Part shown: in pieces, positions 1 through 14,900 of the stretch
How the letters are laid out: every line of letters starts with the position of its first letter
Position numbering within the stretch: position 1 is the stretch's first letter
Source of the DNA: an uncultured Pelagibacteraceae bacterium
GTDB lineage: Bacteria; Pseudomonadota; Alphaproteobacteria; Pelagibacterales; Pelagibacteraceae
Assembly (NCBI GenBank): GCA_902580945.1
Contig: CACHML010000004.1
Location: 1 to 64,000, forward strand
Direction of reading: 5' to 3'
Length of the DNA stretch: 64,000 bases
The notes under the pieces: generated by a model
Database searches by the model: none
The model's input: only the letters and a program-made list of their open reading frames with translations
Told to the model about the DNA's origin: nothing
Program-made: the position numbers and the translations under genes

Positions 1-1171
1 TAAATCAAATTTTTTAGATACTTTATCAAATAGCTCTTTATTATTTTGGCTTTCGTAAATCTTTCTATTTAAGCTGTCTTTTGCATTTTTGAGTGCTTGA
101 TTTACAACTTTAAGTTTAGATCCTTTTTTTGCTACTGAAATATTTATTTCTTTATTCTCCTTTTGTGAAAGTGTTTTTTCAATTAAAACTTTTTCTTTAA
201 TATCTTCACTTAAAATAATAGAGCTCGGTACACTTTTGTTTTCATAGAATTGAGAAACAAAGGAGTTAAGAATTTCTTTTATGTTATCATCTGGATCATG
301 TTTAGGAAAAAAAGCTTGATTACCCCAGTTTTGTTTTGATCTATAGAAAAAAACTTGAATACAAGTTTTTCCAGACTCTTTGTAGCCAGCTATGACATCG
401 GCCTCTACTAAATTTGCCTCATTTATTCTTTGAGATGATTGAATAATATTTAAAGATTTTATTCTATCTCTTAATATTGCAGCTTTTTCAAAATCTAAAT
501 CTTCACTAGCCTTTTCCATTTGGTTTGATAAATTTTTTTGAATTTTTCTCGATTTCCCTGATACGAATTCAATTGCGTTGCCTACAGACAGCTTATATTC
601 ATCCTCTTCTATATATCCAACACATGGCCCAGAACATCGCTTAATTTGATAAAGAATACATGGTCTTTCTCTTTTTTTAAAAACTGTATCATCACAAACT
701 CTAAGCTGAAAAATTTTTTGTATCATTTTGATGGTCCAGTTTGCGGATCCCGCCGAAGCAAATGGTCCAAAATAAAAACCTTCTTTAGTTTTTTTTCCTC
801 TGTGTCGTCTAATTTGAGGCCATTTATCTTGATTACCAATAAAAATAAATGGAAATGATTTATCGTCTCTCAAGAGAATATTAAATCTAGGTTTATACTT
901 TTTAATTAAGTTTGCTTCTAAAAGTAGAGCCTCGCTCTCATTTGAGGTGCTAGTAATCTCAATTTTAGTTGTTTGAGACAACATTCTCTCAGTTCTAATA
1001 ATATGATTTTTTCTCTGATACATAACTTTTTAATCTATTCGGTAGGTTTTTTGCCTTACCAACGTAAAGTATTTCGTTTTTAGAATTTAACATCCTATAC
1101 ACCCCAGGAAGTTTGGGTATAAGTGGTAACTCTTTTTTTATTGCTTCTTTACCAATATCAGAGCTTATCAT
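1..1171 (-). pseudogene. uvrC: UvrC excinuclease subunit, frameshifted, C-terminal part outside the window
   Basis: UvrC makes both incisions in UvrABC nucleotide excision repair. The N-terminal GIY-YIG nuclease segment ([22 protein letters not shown]) reads in one frame from ATG 1171 and meets TAG at 997-995. The remainder (starting [11 protein letters not shown], through the UvrB-binding helix [11 protein letters not shown]) is open in another frame from 1029 to the window edge. The frames meet at a run of six A on the minus strand (1007-1012); five A would restore the reading. The gene therefore looks broken by one inserted base, unless this is a sequencing error or is rescued by polymerase slippage. 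I prefer ATG 1171 to an upstream ATG at 1201 because homologs begin near this point and it overlaps the end of folB by 14 nt. Confidence 0.85.
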
Positions 1172-1583
1172 GGCTTCTTTTTTTTGAAATTTGGATACCA
1201 ACGGATGAGCAATCTTTCATGATTTCTAATTTTTCAATTTGAAGACTTATTTTATCAATTCTTTTATCTTTGAATAATTCGTCGAATACATCCTCCGCCA
1301 ATGTTTCAAGAAAATTATAATGTTTATTCTTAATTAGTTTTTTTATCAATTTCACAATTTTTGCATAATTTACGATTGATTTAATATCTTTGTCGTTAGA
1401 GGGTTTTTTGTCCTCATAATTTACCTCTAAATTAAATTTTACTTTCTGGGGAGCTTTTTTTTCAAAGTCAAAATATCCAAGTTTTAAGTCAAGAATAAGC
1501 TCCTTAATAAGTACCTTTTTTTCATAATTAAATAGAGTTTTATTTTTATCGATTTTAACAATTTTTAGATTATTTTTTTTCAT
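1158..1583 (-). CDS. folB: Dihydroneopterin aldolase (FolB family)
   Basis: FolB cleaves 7,8-dihydroneopterin to 6-hydroxymethyl-dihydropterin and glycolaldehyde in folate synthesis. The 141-residue protein shows the tunnelling-fold pattern: an N-terminal strand with [15 protein letters not shown], then [11 protein letters not shown], a helix ending in [13 protein letters not shown], and a last strand ISLQIEKLE. It carries about 20 extra lysine-rich residues at the N-terminus compared with typical FolB proteins. Its start overlaps the stop of the upstream SDR gene (ATGA) and its end overlaps the start of uvrC, so the run looks like one transcript. The neighbouring pteridine-reductase-like SDR supports a folate or pterin role. 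The family is sure; FolB and FolX-type activities cannot be separated from sequence alone. Confidence 0.85.
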   Translation of the reverse strand: MKKNNLKIVKIDKNKTLFNYEKKVLIKELILDLKLGYFDFEKKAPQKVKFNLEVNYEDKKPSNDKDIKSIVNYAKIVKLIKKLIKNKHYNFLETLAEDVFDELFKDKRIDKISLQIEKLEIMKDCSSVGIQISKKRSHDKL

Positions 1584-2316
1584 TCTTTTCCACCCATTAT
1601 GTCTGGTGTTTGCCAGTTTAGGTTTTGTCCACTATCAATAGCTAACACTTGTCCAGTAATAGATATATTTTTTATAAAAAAGTCAACAGCATTACATATC
1701 TGTTCAACATCTACCTGTCTTTTTAATGGAGTTGCCATGTACTGTTTTTTGAAATGTTTCTCACTTTGCCTCTTATTTTTGATTGTAGGGCCTGGTGCAA
1801 TACCATTCACTCTTATTTTTGGAGCTAAACTCATTGCACTAGTCTTGGTCAAAGTATAAAGACCAGTTTTACTGATAGTATAAGAAAAAAAGTATGGTGT
1901 TAGTTTAAATACTCTTTGATCAATTATATTTATAATATTATTATTTTTTGCTCTTATATTTTTAGCAAATTCTTTTGTTAGAAGAGCAGGCGTTCTTAAA
2001 TTAGTTCTTAAGTGATGCCCCCAACTATCAGTAGTAAAATTCTCTAATTTGTCATTTTCAAAAAGTGATGCGTTGTTTATTAGACAGTCAAAATATTTAA
2101 GTTTACTTTTTGCAAACTTAACAATTTTGTTTACATCTTTTTCTACACTTAAATCTCCTTTTATTAAATAAACCTTTGTACCATTTTGTGATAATTCTTT
2201 TTTAAGGATTTCTGCTTTTGTTTTTGATTTATTAAAATGAATAACTATTTCAACCCCTTTGCCAGATAGTTTTTTAGCAATAGCAGCACCAATTCTGGTG
2301 GCCCCACCTGTAATAA

Positions 2317-2335
<19 letters not shown>
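1580..2335 (-). CDS. SDR-family pteridine reductase, FolM-like
   Basis: A 251-residue classical short-chain dehydrogenase with the cofactor motif TGGATRIG (residues 9-16), the arginine form typical of NADPH-dependent pteridine reductases, and the structural motif NNAS near residue 88. The usual catalytic serine is replaced by Asp139, followed by Tyr152 and Lys156. The spacing (13, then 4) is that of the Asp-Tyr-Lys triad known from PTR1-type pteridine reductases and FolM. It probably reduces dihydropterin or dihydrofolate species. The position directly before folB, with an ATGA overlap, fits this. The start overlaps the end of uvrB by 19 nt. The exact substrate, dihydromonapterin or dihydrofolate, cannot be decided here. 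Confidence 0.8.
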
Positions 2336-6726
<4,391 letters not shown>

Positions 6727-6738
6727 GTAATTGTAAAA

Positions 6739-7122
6739 CTATTTTGATTTTCTTTTTTTCTCTAAGCCAAAAATTGGAGAATTCCTGAATCTCAGAACCA
6801 ATATGGCTATTGCAATTAGCACAATTGCTCCAGCTTCATACAGCAATACTTCTGGATTTATTGATTTTCCTTGTAATATTATAAATCTAGCAAGTGCTGT
6901 TATAGCAATAAACAATGGTAAAGTTATTTGAATAGATTGACTCTCCCAAAATACTCTAACCATGGCTAAAACTTCTAAGTATAGAAAAAGTAACAATAAA
7001 TCAGCTAAAGTAACTTTTTGAATTTCTATCATTTGATATACTTCAATACCAAAGGCTATCACTGTTGCTGCAAGTATTATTACTAAAGCTAATAATTGAA
7101 TTTGTTTTACAATATTTTCCAT
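6739..7122 (-). CDS. PsiE-like small inner-membrane protein
   Basis: A 127-residue protein with four hydrophobic segments (about residues 10-28, 40-56, 68-85 and 92-111) and a basic C-terminal tail (LEKKRKSK). The pattern LADLLLLFLYLEVLAMV followed by a short polar loop and LPLFIAITALARFII resembles the phosphate-starvation-inducible PsiE family. The molecular role of this family is unknown. It follows trxB on the same strand with a 26 nt gap and precedes the dehydratase-like gene. No Pho-box-like repeat was recognised upstream. The family call is moderate, membrane location is strong, and phosphate regulation is not supported by anything visible. Confidence 0.6.
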   Translation of the reverse strand: MENIVKQIQLLALVIILAATVIAFGIEVYQMIEIQKVTLADLLLLFLYLEVLAMVRVFWESQSIQITLPLFIAITALARFIILQGKSINPEVLLYEAGAIVLIAIAILVLRFRNSPIFGLEKKRKSK

Positions 7123-7148
7123 AAGATTATTTTATAAATGATATTCTA

Positions 7149-8096
7149 TTAATTTGCAGCCAAATATTTCTCTGCCTCTAATGCAGCCATACAGCCCATT
7201 CCAGCTGCAGTTACTGCCTGCCTATAAATTTTATCTTTCACATCTCCAGCTGCGTAAACTCCTGGAATATTAGTCTCAGTAGAATCACTTTTAGTAATTA
7301 AATAACCTGTGCTATCCATTTCTAACTGATCTTTAAATAAAGATGTAGCAGGATCGTGTCCAATAGCTATAAATAATCCATCTATTTTTAATTCTGATGT
7401 TTCATTATTTTTAACATTTTTAATTTTTAATCCTTTTACATTTTTTGGCTCTTCATCACCTATTACTTCTTCAACAACAGAGTCCCAAATAATCTCAATT
7501 TTTTTATTTTCCATTAATTTTTTTTGCAAAAGTTTTTCAGCTCTAAGTTCATCTCGTCTATGAATTAATTGTACTTTTGATGCGAATTTTGTAAGAAACA
7601 TAGCTTCTTCTACTGCAGCATTTCCTCCACCAACAACTGCAACTGTTTTATCTTTGAAAAAAAAGCCATCACATGTTGCACAAGCTGATACTCCAAATCC
7701 CTTAAATTTTTGTTCAGATTCAATGTTTAACCATCTTGCTTGTGCTCCAGTCGAAATTATAATCGAGTCTGCGGTATATTTTTGTCCTCCGTCACCAATT
7801 GCCTCAAACGGTTTAGATTTTAAATTTACTGACTGGATATGATCTTCAACTAAATCTGTTCCAACTGCTTTTGCCTGCTCTCTCATTTGTTCCATTAACC
7901 ATGGTCCTTGAATAACATCTGCAAATCCAGGATAGTTCTCAACATCAGTTGTTATAGTTAATTGACCACCTGGTTGCATACCTGCAACCAACATTGGCTT
8001 AAGCATAGCTCTCGCAGCATAAACAGCAGCAGTATAACCAGCTGGCCCTGATCCAATTATTAACACTTTCGTATGTTTAGTTGGTTTTTCACTCAT
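7149..8096 (-). CDS. trxB: Thioredoxin reductase
   Basis: TrxB passes electrons from NADPH through FAD to thioredoxin. The 315-residue protein has the FAD-binding GSGPAGYTAAVYAARA, the redox-active CATC pair (Cys139 and Cys142) followed by DGFFF, the NADPH-binding GGGNAAVEEA with the HRRDELRAEK loop, and the C-terminal FAD motif AAGDVKD. Length and order match bacterial low-molecular-weight TrxB. It is divergent from the ELM1-like gene with only 20 nt between start codons, so the two promoters must lie inside the genes or overlap. A second, paralogous flavoprotein (the ferredoxin reductase at 57648) has no CxxC, which separates the two. Confidence 0.93.
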   Translation of the reverse strand: MSEKPTKHTKVLIIGSGPAGYTAAVYAARAMLKPMLVAGMQPGGQLTITTDVENYPGFADVIQGPWLMEQMREQAKAVGTDLVEDHIQSVNLKSKPFEAIGDGGQKYTADSIIISTGAQARWLNIESEQKFKGFGVSACATCDGFFFKDKTVAVVGGGNAAVEEAMFLTKFASKVQLIHRRDELRAEKLLQKKLMENKKIEIIWDSVVEEVIGDEEPKNVKGLKIKNVKNNETSELKIDGLFIAIGHDPATSLFKDQLEMDSTGYLITKSDSTETNIPGVYAAGDVKDKIYRQAVTAAGMGCMAALEAEKYLAAN

Positions 8097-8116
8097 ACAG
8101 GTCTATATAGTAAATA

Positions 8117-9061
8117 ATGAGCAAATTAAAAGGTATATTATTGACTGAGGGCATGCACGGCATGCTTAGCCAAGTAGAAGGTTTAGCCAAAGCTCTTGAT
8201 CTTGATTTTACTCACCACAAGGTTGAACTTAAAAATTTATGGAGTTTAATTCCACCAAAATTTACGCCAATTTCTCAAAATGTTTACAAAAAAATAAACT
8301 ATTCAGATTTTGATATAATAATTTCTTGTGGAAGAAAAAGTATAATTCCATCAATCCATTTAAAAAGTATATCAAACAAAAAAGTTTTTAATATTCATAT
8401 ACAAGATCCAAAAATAAACTTTGATTATTTTGATTTTATTGTAGCACCCGAACATGACGGAATTAGTGGTTCAAATATAATTAATACGAAAGGTGCAATT
8501 CACTATCTTACAAAAGACGAAATAGAAGAAAATAAGGATTACTTAAACTCATTTATAAGAAAAGATAAAAGAAAGATTTGGTGCTTAATTATGGGTGGAC
8601 CAACCAAATATTATGATTATTCAACAAAAAATATGAAACATATTTTTTCAATTTTCTATAAGCTTTTAAAGAAAAAAGATTTTCAACTTGTCGTAATTCC
8701 ATCAATGAGGACACCGTTAAATACGATTCATTATGCAAAAGAATTTTTTGGAGAAAATCATACAGTTATAATGAATGTAGATAAAAAAGCCTACTTATCT
8801 GCTTTGGCTATTTCAGAGAAAATAATAGTTACTTGTGACTCAAGCTCAATGATCTCTGAGGCTGCTTTAACAGGAAAACCTATTTATATTGCAAATATTT
8901 TGCCTAAAAAAAATGATATTCGGTTCCAAAGATTTCGAAATTTGTTTAGAGATTTAAATATTACTAGAAATCTTGGAGAAGATATCGAAAATTGGACCTA
9001 TCAAAGTCTCGACGAAACTAATAGGGTAGCGAAAATTATAAAAGAAAAAATTAATTATTAA
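8117..9061 (+). CDS. ELM1/DUF1022-family protein, GT-B-like fold
   Basis: A 314-residue protein of the family named after plant ELM1 (mitochondrial fission), widespread in alphaproteobacteria. Visible signatures are the N-terminal EGMHGMLSQVEGLA, the ISCGRKSI segment, IQDPKI, VAPEHDG, the central IMGGPTKYY, and a C-terminal CDSSSMISEAALTGKPIYI. That last stretch looks like the donor-site loop of GT-B glycosyltransferases. A transfer or modification activity at the envelope is plausible but unproven. Its stop codon overlaps the start of the following oxygenase gene in a TAATG junction, which suggests coupled translation and a shared process. Confidence 0.7.
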   Translation: MSKLKGILLTEGMHGMLSQVEGLAKALDLDFTHHKVELKNLWSLIPPKFTPISQNVYKKINYSDFDIIISCGRKSIIPSIHLKSISNKKVFNIHIQDPKINFDYFDFIVAPEHDGISGSNIINTKGAIHYLTKDEIEENKDYLNSFIRKDKRKIWCLIMGGPTKYYDYSTKNMKHIFSIFYKLLKKKDFQLVVIPSMRTPLNTIHYAKEFFGENHTVIMNVDKKAYLSALAISEKIIVTCDSSSMISEAALTGKPIYIANILPKKNDIRFQRFRNLFRDLNITRNLGEDIENWTYQSLDETNRVAKIIKEKINY

Positions 9062-9726
9062 TGTCATTTTTAAATTCAATACTAAACGACTCAAAAAAAT
9101 TTGATAATCCATTTGAGCATTGGGAATTAAATAAACCTCTAACAGATGATCAAATAAATGAAATAATAGGAGCAGATATATCTGACCCAGCAAAACATAA
9201 CCTTAATTATGATGGAACCAGAGCTATTGATGGAGGAGAGGGAAAATTTAGAAAAGGAATTTCAGATGGTGGAAAAGCTTTAAAATTTCGATGTTTTATA
9301 ACTCATGAAAATACCAGAGAATTTCCAGGACTTACAAATTTAATTAAAGAACTTCAAAGTAAAGAAACGTATCTAAAAATTTCTGAATTAATAAATAAAG
9401 ATTTGTCCAATTCTTATGTACGAGTTGAGGTTATATGTGATCGAGAAGGTTTTTGGCTGAAACCACATTGTGATATTAAGGAAAAACTTATGTCATGTTT
9501 ATTATTCGTTAACAAACATAATGAAAGTGAGGAACTTGGTACAGATTTTTATGATAGTGATTTAAAGCTAATTAAAACATTACCTTATAAAGATAATTAT
9601 GGATATTTTTTTTCCAGCGGACCCGATACTTGGCATGGAATGGAAAAGAAAGAAATAATTAAAGAGAGAAGGTGCTTACAAGTAAATTATGTGACTTTTA
9701 AAACTGATTGGAAAGTTGGAAATTAA
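9061..9726 (+). CDS. 2-oxoglutarate/Fe(II)-dependent oxygenase-like protein
   Basis: A 221-residue protein with the metal triad of 2OG-Fe(II) oxygenases: His136-Cys-Asp138 (in LKPHCDIK), a distal His192 (DTWHGME), and a 2-oxoglutarate-binding arginine around 203-204 (KERRCLQVNYV). The double-stranded beta-helix would span roughly residues 115-215. It probably hydroxylates a small molecule, sugar or protein side chain. The start overlaps the stop of the ELM1-like gene (TAATG), so the two are probably made together. The end shares the palindromic TTAA with the convergent Anbu gene, each strand using it as its stop codon. Substrate unknown. Confidence 0.7.
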   Translation: MSFLNSILNDSKKFDNPFEHWELNKPLTDDQINEIIGADISDPAKHNLNYDGTRAIDGGEGKFRKGISDGGKALKFRCFITHENTREFPGLTNLIKELQSKETYLKISELINKDLSNSYVRVEVICDREGFWLKPHCDIKEKLMSCLLFVNKHNESEELGTDFYDSDLKLIKTLPYKDNYGYFFSSGPDTWHGMEKKEIIKERRCLQVNYVTFKTDWKVGN

Positions 9727-10448
9727 TTCTCCCAATCAAATCTGGGAAACGTATCAAATACTTTAAAAATTCCCTCAGACCAGGTGTTGCAGACTTTAGA
9801 ATAATCTTCATCATTTAAACTTAAACATTTTAATGACGCTAATTTATTTTCATCCTTTTTATAAATTGCAAAATCAATGGGAGGGCCTACAGTTAAGTCA
9901 CTTTTTAAAGTAGAGTCCATAGAAATTAGTGCACACCTTGATGCATCTCCAATTGATACATCTGGTTTAATAACTCTATCAAGTATTGGTTTGCCGTACT
10001 TAACCTCACCAATCACCAGATAAGGTTTACTATCTGCTGGTCTTATATAATTTCCCTGAGGATATATAAGATAAAGCTCTGGCTTTTGTCCTTTTATTTG
10101 ACCACCTATTATAAAAGTTGAACCTAAAAGTACATTATCAGTATTTATCCCTTGAGGAGACGAATGTTTAATATTAAGAGATCCAACATAAGATGCAACT
10201 TGCTCAAAGTCTTTACATGTATTTAAATTAAGTATCCCCGACGAGCTTTTTAAATCCTTCTCTACGGATTTGTAAACAGCTTGCGATGTTCCTAAATTAC
10301 CAGATGTTACCATTACAATTGTTCTATCACCAATATCATGAGTAAACATTTTTGAATAAATATTTACATTATCTAAACCTGCATTAGTTCTCGAATCTGA
10401 TGCAAAGACTAATCCTTCGTTTGTTTTAATTCCAATACAGTAAGTCAT
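9723..10448 (-). CDS. Anbu, proteasome-type N-terminal threonine peptidase
   Basis: A 241-residue member of the bacterial proteasome-like Anbu (BPH) group. After removal of Met1 the N-terminus would be Thr2 (MTYCIGIKTNEGLVFASDSR), the expected nucleophile, with the conserved SDSR and a following Lys in YSKMF. The rest shows the Ntn-hydrolase strand pattern (TIVMVTSGNLGTSQA, STFIIGGQI). Anbu is usually encoded with a circularly permuted ATP-grasp protein, an alpha-E protein and a transglutaminase-like protein. Here only the ATP-grasp partner is present, on the opposite strand 105 nt away. The cellular role of Anbu is poorly known; peptide turnover linked to the partner is an inference from context. 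Confidence 0.8.
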   Translation of the reverse strand: MTYCIGIKTNEGLVFASDSRTNAGLDNVNIYSKMFTHDIGDRTIVMVTSGNLGTSQAVYKSVEKDLKSSSGILNLNTCKDFEQVASYVGSLNIKHSSPQGINTDNVLLGSTFIIGGQIKGQKPELYLIYPQGNYIRPADSKPYLVIGEVKYGKPILDRVIKPDVSIGDASRCALISMDSTLKSDLTVGPPIDFAIYKKDENKLASLKCLSLNDEDYSKVCNTWSEGIFKVFDTFPRFDWEN

Positions 10449-10467
10449 GAGCGATTTTTATTTAAAA

Positions 10468-10497
10468 ATGACATAATTATCAAATATTTTATGTCAT
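10468..10497. promoter_or_regulatory. Inverted repeat between divergent Anbu and ATP-grasp genes
   Basis: Nine-base arms ATGACATAA (10468-10476) and TTATGTCAT (10489-10497) are perfectly complementary across a 12 nt AT-rich spacer. The repeat sits in the only 105 nt gap between the two divergent starts, 20 nt from the Anbu ATG. This is the size and placement expected of an operator for a dimeric repressor controlling both genes. A short direct repeat, GCAATT at 10516 and again at 10527, lies nearby. The binding protein is unknown. Confidence 0.4.
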
Positions 10498-10553
10498 AGC
10501 AGCTATTTGTATTTAGCAATTGTTTTGCAATTTATTTTATCAAAAATTATAGA

Positions 10554-11999
10554 ATGTCTGTTTCTCTATGGAAAAATTATGACTCAAAATCTGCATATGA
10601 TGGATATTTGACAGAGGAAAATAAGATTAGAAAACATGCTAGAATAATGACTGGCATCTTAGAAAGACATGGAACAAAAAAACTTCAGGAAATTGAAAAA
10701 AATTGCCAGAGTACCATAAGTGCTAGAGGTATTAATTTTAGGGTTTACGCTGCAAATAATAGAGCAGAGGAAAAAAAATGGCCATTAGATATCATACCAA
10801 GAATTATTCCGAAGTCTCAATGGAATAAAATATCAAGAGGATTAATTCAAAGAGTTAAAGCATTAAATTTATTTATAGATGACGTATATAATAAAAAAAA
10901 AATTTTTAAGGACAAGGTTGTACCAAAAGAATTAATATTTAATTCACCTTATTATTTAAAAGAATGTGAAGGTTTTTCTCCAAAGTATAAAGCTTGGGCA
11001 AATATATCAGGAATTGATTTAATAAGAAATATTAATGGAGAATACTTAGTTCTTGAAGATAATTTACGTGTCCCATCTGGGGTATCTTATATGTTGGAAA
11101 ATAGAATGGTAATGAGGGATGTATTTCCCGAATTATTTACTAGATATAAAGTTTCCTCTATCCACCAGTATTCTAATAAACTTTATCAAAGTATGGTTGA
11201 GTGCATACCAAAAAAAACTGACAATCCTCATATGGTTGTTTTGACACCAGGTATTTACAATTCGGCTTACTTTGAACATTCATTTTTAGCTCAACAAATG
11301 GGAATAGCTTTGGTCGAGGGTAAAGATTTATTTGTTGAAAATGATTTTGTTTATATGAAAACAGTTAAAGGAAAATTAAAAGTTGATTGTATATATAGAA
11401 GATTAGATGATACTTTTCTTGATCCGAAAGTATTTTATAAAGAATCACTCATCGGAGTTCCTGGTTTATTTAAATGTTGGAAAAAGGGAAATGTTGGCAT
11501 TATTAACGCTCTTGGAACTGGAGTTGCAGATGATAAGGCTGTTTATTCTTATGTTAATAAAATGATTGTCTATTATTTAGGTGAGCAACCTAAACTTAAC
11601 CAAGTAGAAACATTTTTGTGTGAAAAAAAAGTTCACAGGCAACATGTAATTGAAAATATAGCTAAGCTTGTTGTAAAACCAGCAAATGCTTCAGGTGGAT
11701 ATGGAATAATGATTGGTCCTAAGGCACCAAAAAAAGAGCGAGATGAGATGGTAAGAAAAATTAAAAAAAATCCTCGAGATTTTGTAGCTCAACCTTTGGA
11801 AATATTATCAACAATACCAACTATTTGTGAAAACGGTATTGAGCCAAGACATTTAGATTTAAGGCCTTTTATATTAACTGGAAAAACTTCTTATGTTACA
11901 ACTGGTGGTCTTACAAGAGTTGCTTTGAGAAAAGGAAGTACCATAGTAAATAGTTCTCAAGGAGGTGGGTCTAAAGATACAATGGTTGTAGATGCTTAG
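10554..11999 (+). CDS. Circularly permuted ATP-grasp protein (Anbu partner)
   Basis: A 481-residue protein of the circularly permuted ATP-grasp type 2 family (formerly DUF404/DUF407). Recognisable parts are the N-terminal [18 protein letters not shown], the acidic segment [32 protein letters not shown], the [15 protein letters not shown] loop, and the C-terminal [10 protein letters not shown] with [10 protein letters not shown] and [12 protein letters not shown]. Family knowledge suggests ATP-dependent ligation of amino groups to carboxylates, possibly making or tagging peptides that the Anbu peptidase processes. No alpha-E or transglutaminase gene follows; the stop codon TAG shares TTAG with the stop of convergent carB. 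The length is normal, so the locus ends cleanly rather than being truncated. Confidence 0.8.
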   Translation: MSVSLWKNYDSKSAYDGYLTEENKIRKHARIMTGILERHGTKKLQEIEKNCQSTISARGINFRVYAANNRAEEKKWPLDIIPRIIPKSQWNKISRGLIQRVKALNLFIDDVYNKKKIFKDKVVPKELIFNSPYYLKECEGFSPKYKAWANISGIDLIRNINGEYLVLEDNLRVPSGVSYMLENRMVMRDVFPELFTRYKVSSIHQYSNKLYQSMVECIPKKTDNPHMVVLTPGIYNSAYFEHSFLAQQMGIALVEGKDLFVENDFVYMKTVKGKLKVDCIYRRLDDTFLDPKVFYKESLIGVPGLFKCWKKGNVGIINALGTGVADDKAVYSYVNKMIVYYLGEQPKLNQVETFLCEKKVHRQHVIENIAKLVVKPANASGGYGIMIGPKAPKKERDEMVRKIKKNPRDFVAQPLEILSTIPTICENGIEPRHLDLRPFILTGKTSYVTTGGLTRVALRKGSTIVNSSQGGGSKDTMVVDA

Positions 12000-14900
12000 T
12001 TTTCTTGAATGGCTTTAACTTTAAGTTTTTTCGTCTTTAGAGCATTAATTGCTTCTAAAAATGAATATGCAGTAGACATGTTAGTGCAATAAGGAATTTT
12101 ATTAGCTAAAGTCCCCCTTCTTAGTGCTCTTGCATCACTAACTCTATTTTCACTATTTCCACCACCAGTATTAATTACCAATGAGATTTTTTTAGAATTT
12201 AAGATATCTACAATATGAGGTTTACCACTACTCACTTTGTTAATTTTTCTGCATTTCATACCATTCTTAATTAAAATATCTGCAGTTCCTTTAGTTGCCG
12301 ATAGAGTAAATCCAAGTTTTAATAATCTCTGTGCAACGCCAACAATTTCTTGTTTATGAGAGTCTTTAACTGATAAAAATGCTAAACCTTTTGTAGGTAA
12401 TGAATTTGCTGCAGCTATTTGACTTTTGGCTATTGCCATACCAAAGTCATCATCAAACCCCATCACTTCTCCAGTAGATTTCATTTCTGGTCCAAGCAAT
12501 AGATCGCTATCAGGAAATTTATTGAATGGAAATACTGCTTCTTTGACTGCAAATTTTTTATTGGTTTTATATTTTAATTTGTACTTTGAAAGTTTTTCTC
12601 CTGCCATTATTCTAGATGCAATTTTAGCTAGTGGGACGTTATTAGCTTTTGAGACGAATGGAACTGTTCTACTTGCTCTTGGGTTTACTTCTATCACAAA
12701 TATTTCATCATTTTTTATTGCAAATTGAATATTTAAAAGTCCTTTAACTTTTAGTGCTAATGCTAATTTTCTAGTTTGGATTTTAATTTCTTTTAAAAGA
12801 CTATTTTTGATTGATACTGGAGGTAAGCAACATGCCGAGTCCCCAGAGTGAATTCCTGCCTCTTCAATGTGTTGCATTATACCTGCAACATAAACATCTT
12901 TACCATCAGAGATAGCATCTACATCAACTTCCATGGCATGATCTATAAATTTATCAATTAAAATTGGATTTTGTTCTGAAGCTTTAAATGCTTCATTAAT
13001 AAATTTTTTAAGTTGGCTTTTATCATGAACTATTTCCATCGCTCTTCCACCCAAAACATACGAGGGTCTTACAACAACAGGAAGACCAATGTTTTCACTT
13101 ATTTTAATTGCTTGATCAAACTTGTTAGCAATACCACTTTTTGCTTGTTTTAAATTCAGTTTGTTTAATAGATCTCTGAAACGATCTCTATCCTCTGCTA
13201 AATCAATTGAAGTATATTGTGTACCAAGTATTGGTAATTTGTTTTCATGCAAAAATTTTGCTAATTTAATTGGGGTTTGACCTCCAAATTGAGCAATAAC
13301 CCCAATCAAATTTCCTTTTGATTTTTCTTTTAGAATAATATTTTGAACATATTCCTCTATAAGAGGCTCAAAGTATAATCTATCACTTGTATCATAATCT
13401 GTCGAAACAGTTTCAGGATTGCAATTTACCATAATTGTTTCAAATCCAGCTTCTTTTAATGAAAAACTTGCCTGACAACAGCAATAATCAAATTCTATTC
13501 CTTGACCAATTCTATTTGGACCTCCTCCAAGAATAATTATTTTTTTTTTATTACTAGGATCAGCCTCACACTCAGTATTCAATGCAAAATTTCTCTGATA
13601 TGTTGAATACATATATGGAGTAAAAGATTTAAATTCTGCTGCGCAAGTGTCTACTTTTTTAAATACAGGCAAAACTTTAAGAGCAACTCTTTTAGATCTA
13701 ACTATTTTCTCTTTAATTCCTGTAAGTTTTGATAATTTTTTATCTGAAAAACCAATGGATTTAATCCTATTAAACTCGTTGTATGTTTTTGGAATTCCTT
13801 TCTTAATTATATTTTTTTCTTCATCAACAAGATCTTTGATTTGATTTAAGAACCAAGGATCAACTTTAGATAGTTTATATATTGTGTTTAATGAAATATT
13901 TTTCCTGAAAGCTTCTCCAATTAATAATAGTCTATTTGGAATGCTAAATTTCAAATTTTTTAAAATCTCTTTTTTTGAATAATTAAAAATATTGTCCAAT
14001 CCAGATAAACCAGTTTCCAAAGAAACCAAAGCTTTTTGAAAAGACTCTTTAAAGTTTCTACCAATTGCCATTGCTTCACCAACCGATCTCATTGAAGTTC
14101 CAAGTACAGCTTTGGTGTCAGAAAATTTCTCAAATGTAAATCTAGGTATTTTTGTAACCACATAATCGATGGTTGGTTCAAATGAAGCTGGCGTTACCTT
14201 TGTTATTTCATTTTTTAATTCATCAAGGGTGTATCCAACTGCAAGCTTAGCAGCGACTTTTGCAATTGGAAAACCTGTAGCTTTAGAAGCTAGAGCTGAG
14301 GATCTTGATACCCTAGGGTTCATCTCAATTATAACCATTCTTCCATTTTTAGGATTAATGGCAAATTGAACATTTGACCCTCCCGTTTCAACCCCAATTT
14401 TTCGAAGACAAGCTATAGATGCATTTCTCATTACTTGATACTCTTTATCTGTAAGTGTTAATGCTGGAGCTACCGTTATTGAGTCTCCAGTATGTATTCC
14501 CATTGGATCTACATTTTCTATTGAACAAATGATTATACAGTTGTCATTTCTGTCTCTTACAACCTCCATTTCAAACTCTTTCCACCCCTCTAACGATTCC
14601 TCAATTAAAACTTGATTTTGGGGTGACTCATTCATTCCATTTCTTACAAGTTTAAAAAATTCTTTTTTACTTTTTGCAATTCCTCCACCTAATCCACCCA
14701 ATGTGAATGAAGGTCTTATAATTGCAGGTAAACCAATTTCTCTTAAACATTTTGAGGAATCTTTGAAATTATTTATTATCCTTGACTTCGGCAAATCTAA
14801 ACCAATGTCAGACATATTTTTTCTGAACTTTTTTCTGTCCTCTGCGTTTTCAATTGCTTTTGATTTAGCTCCAATTAGTTCAATTTTATATTTTTTAAGT

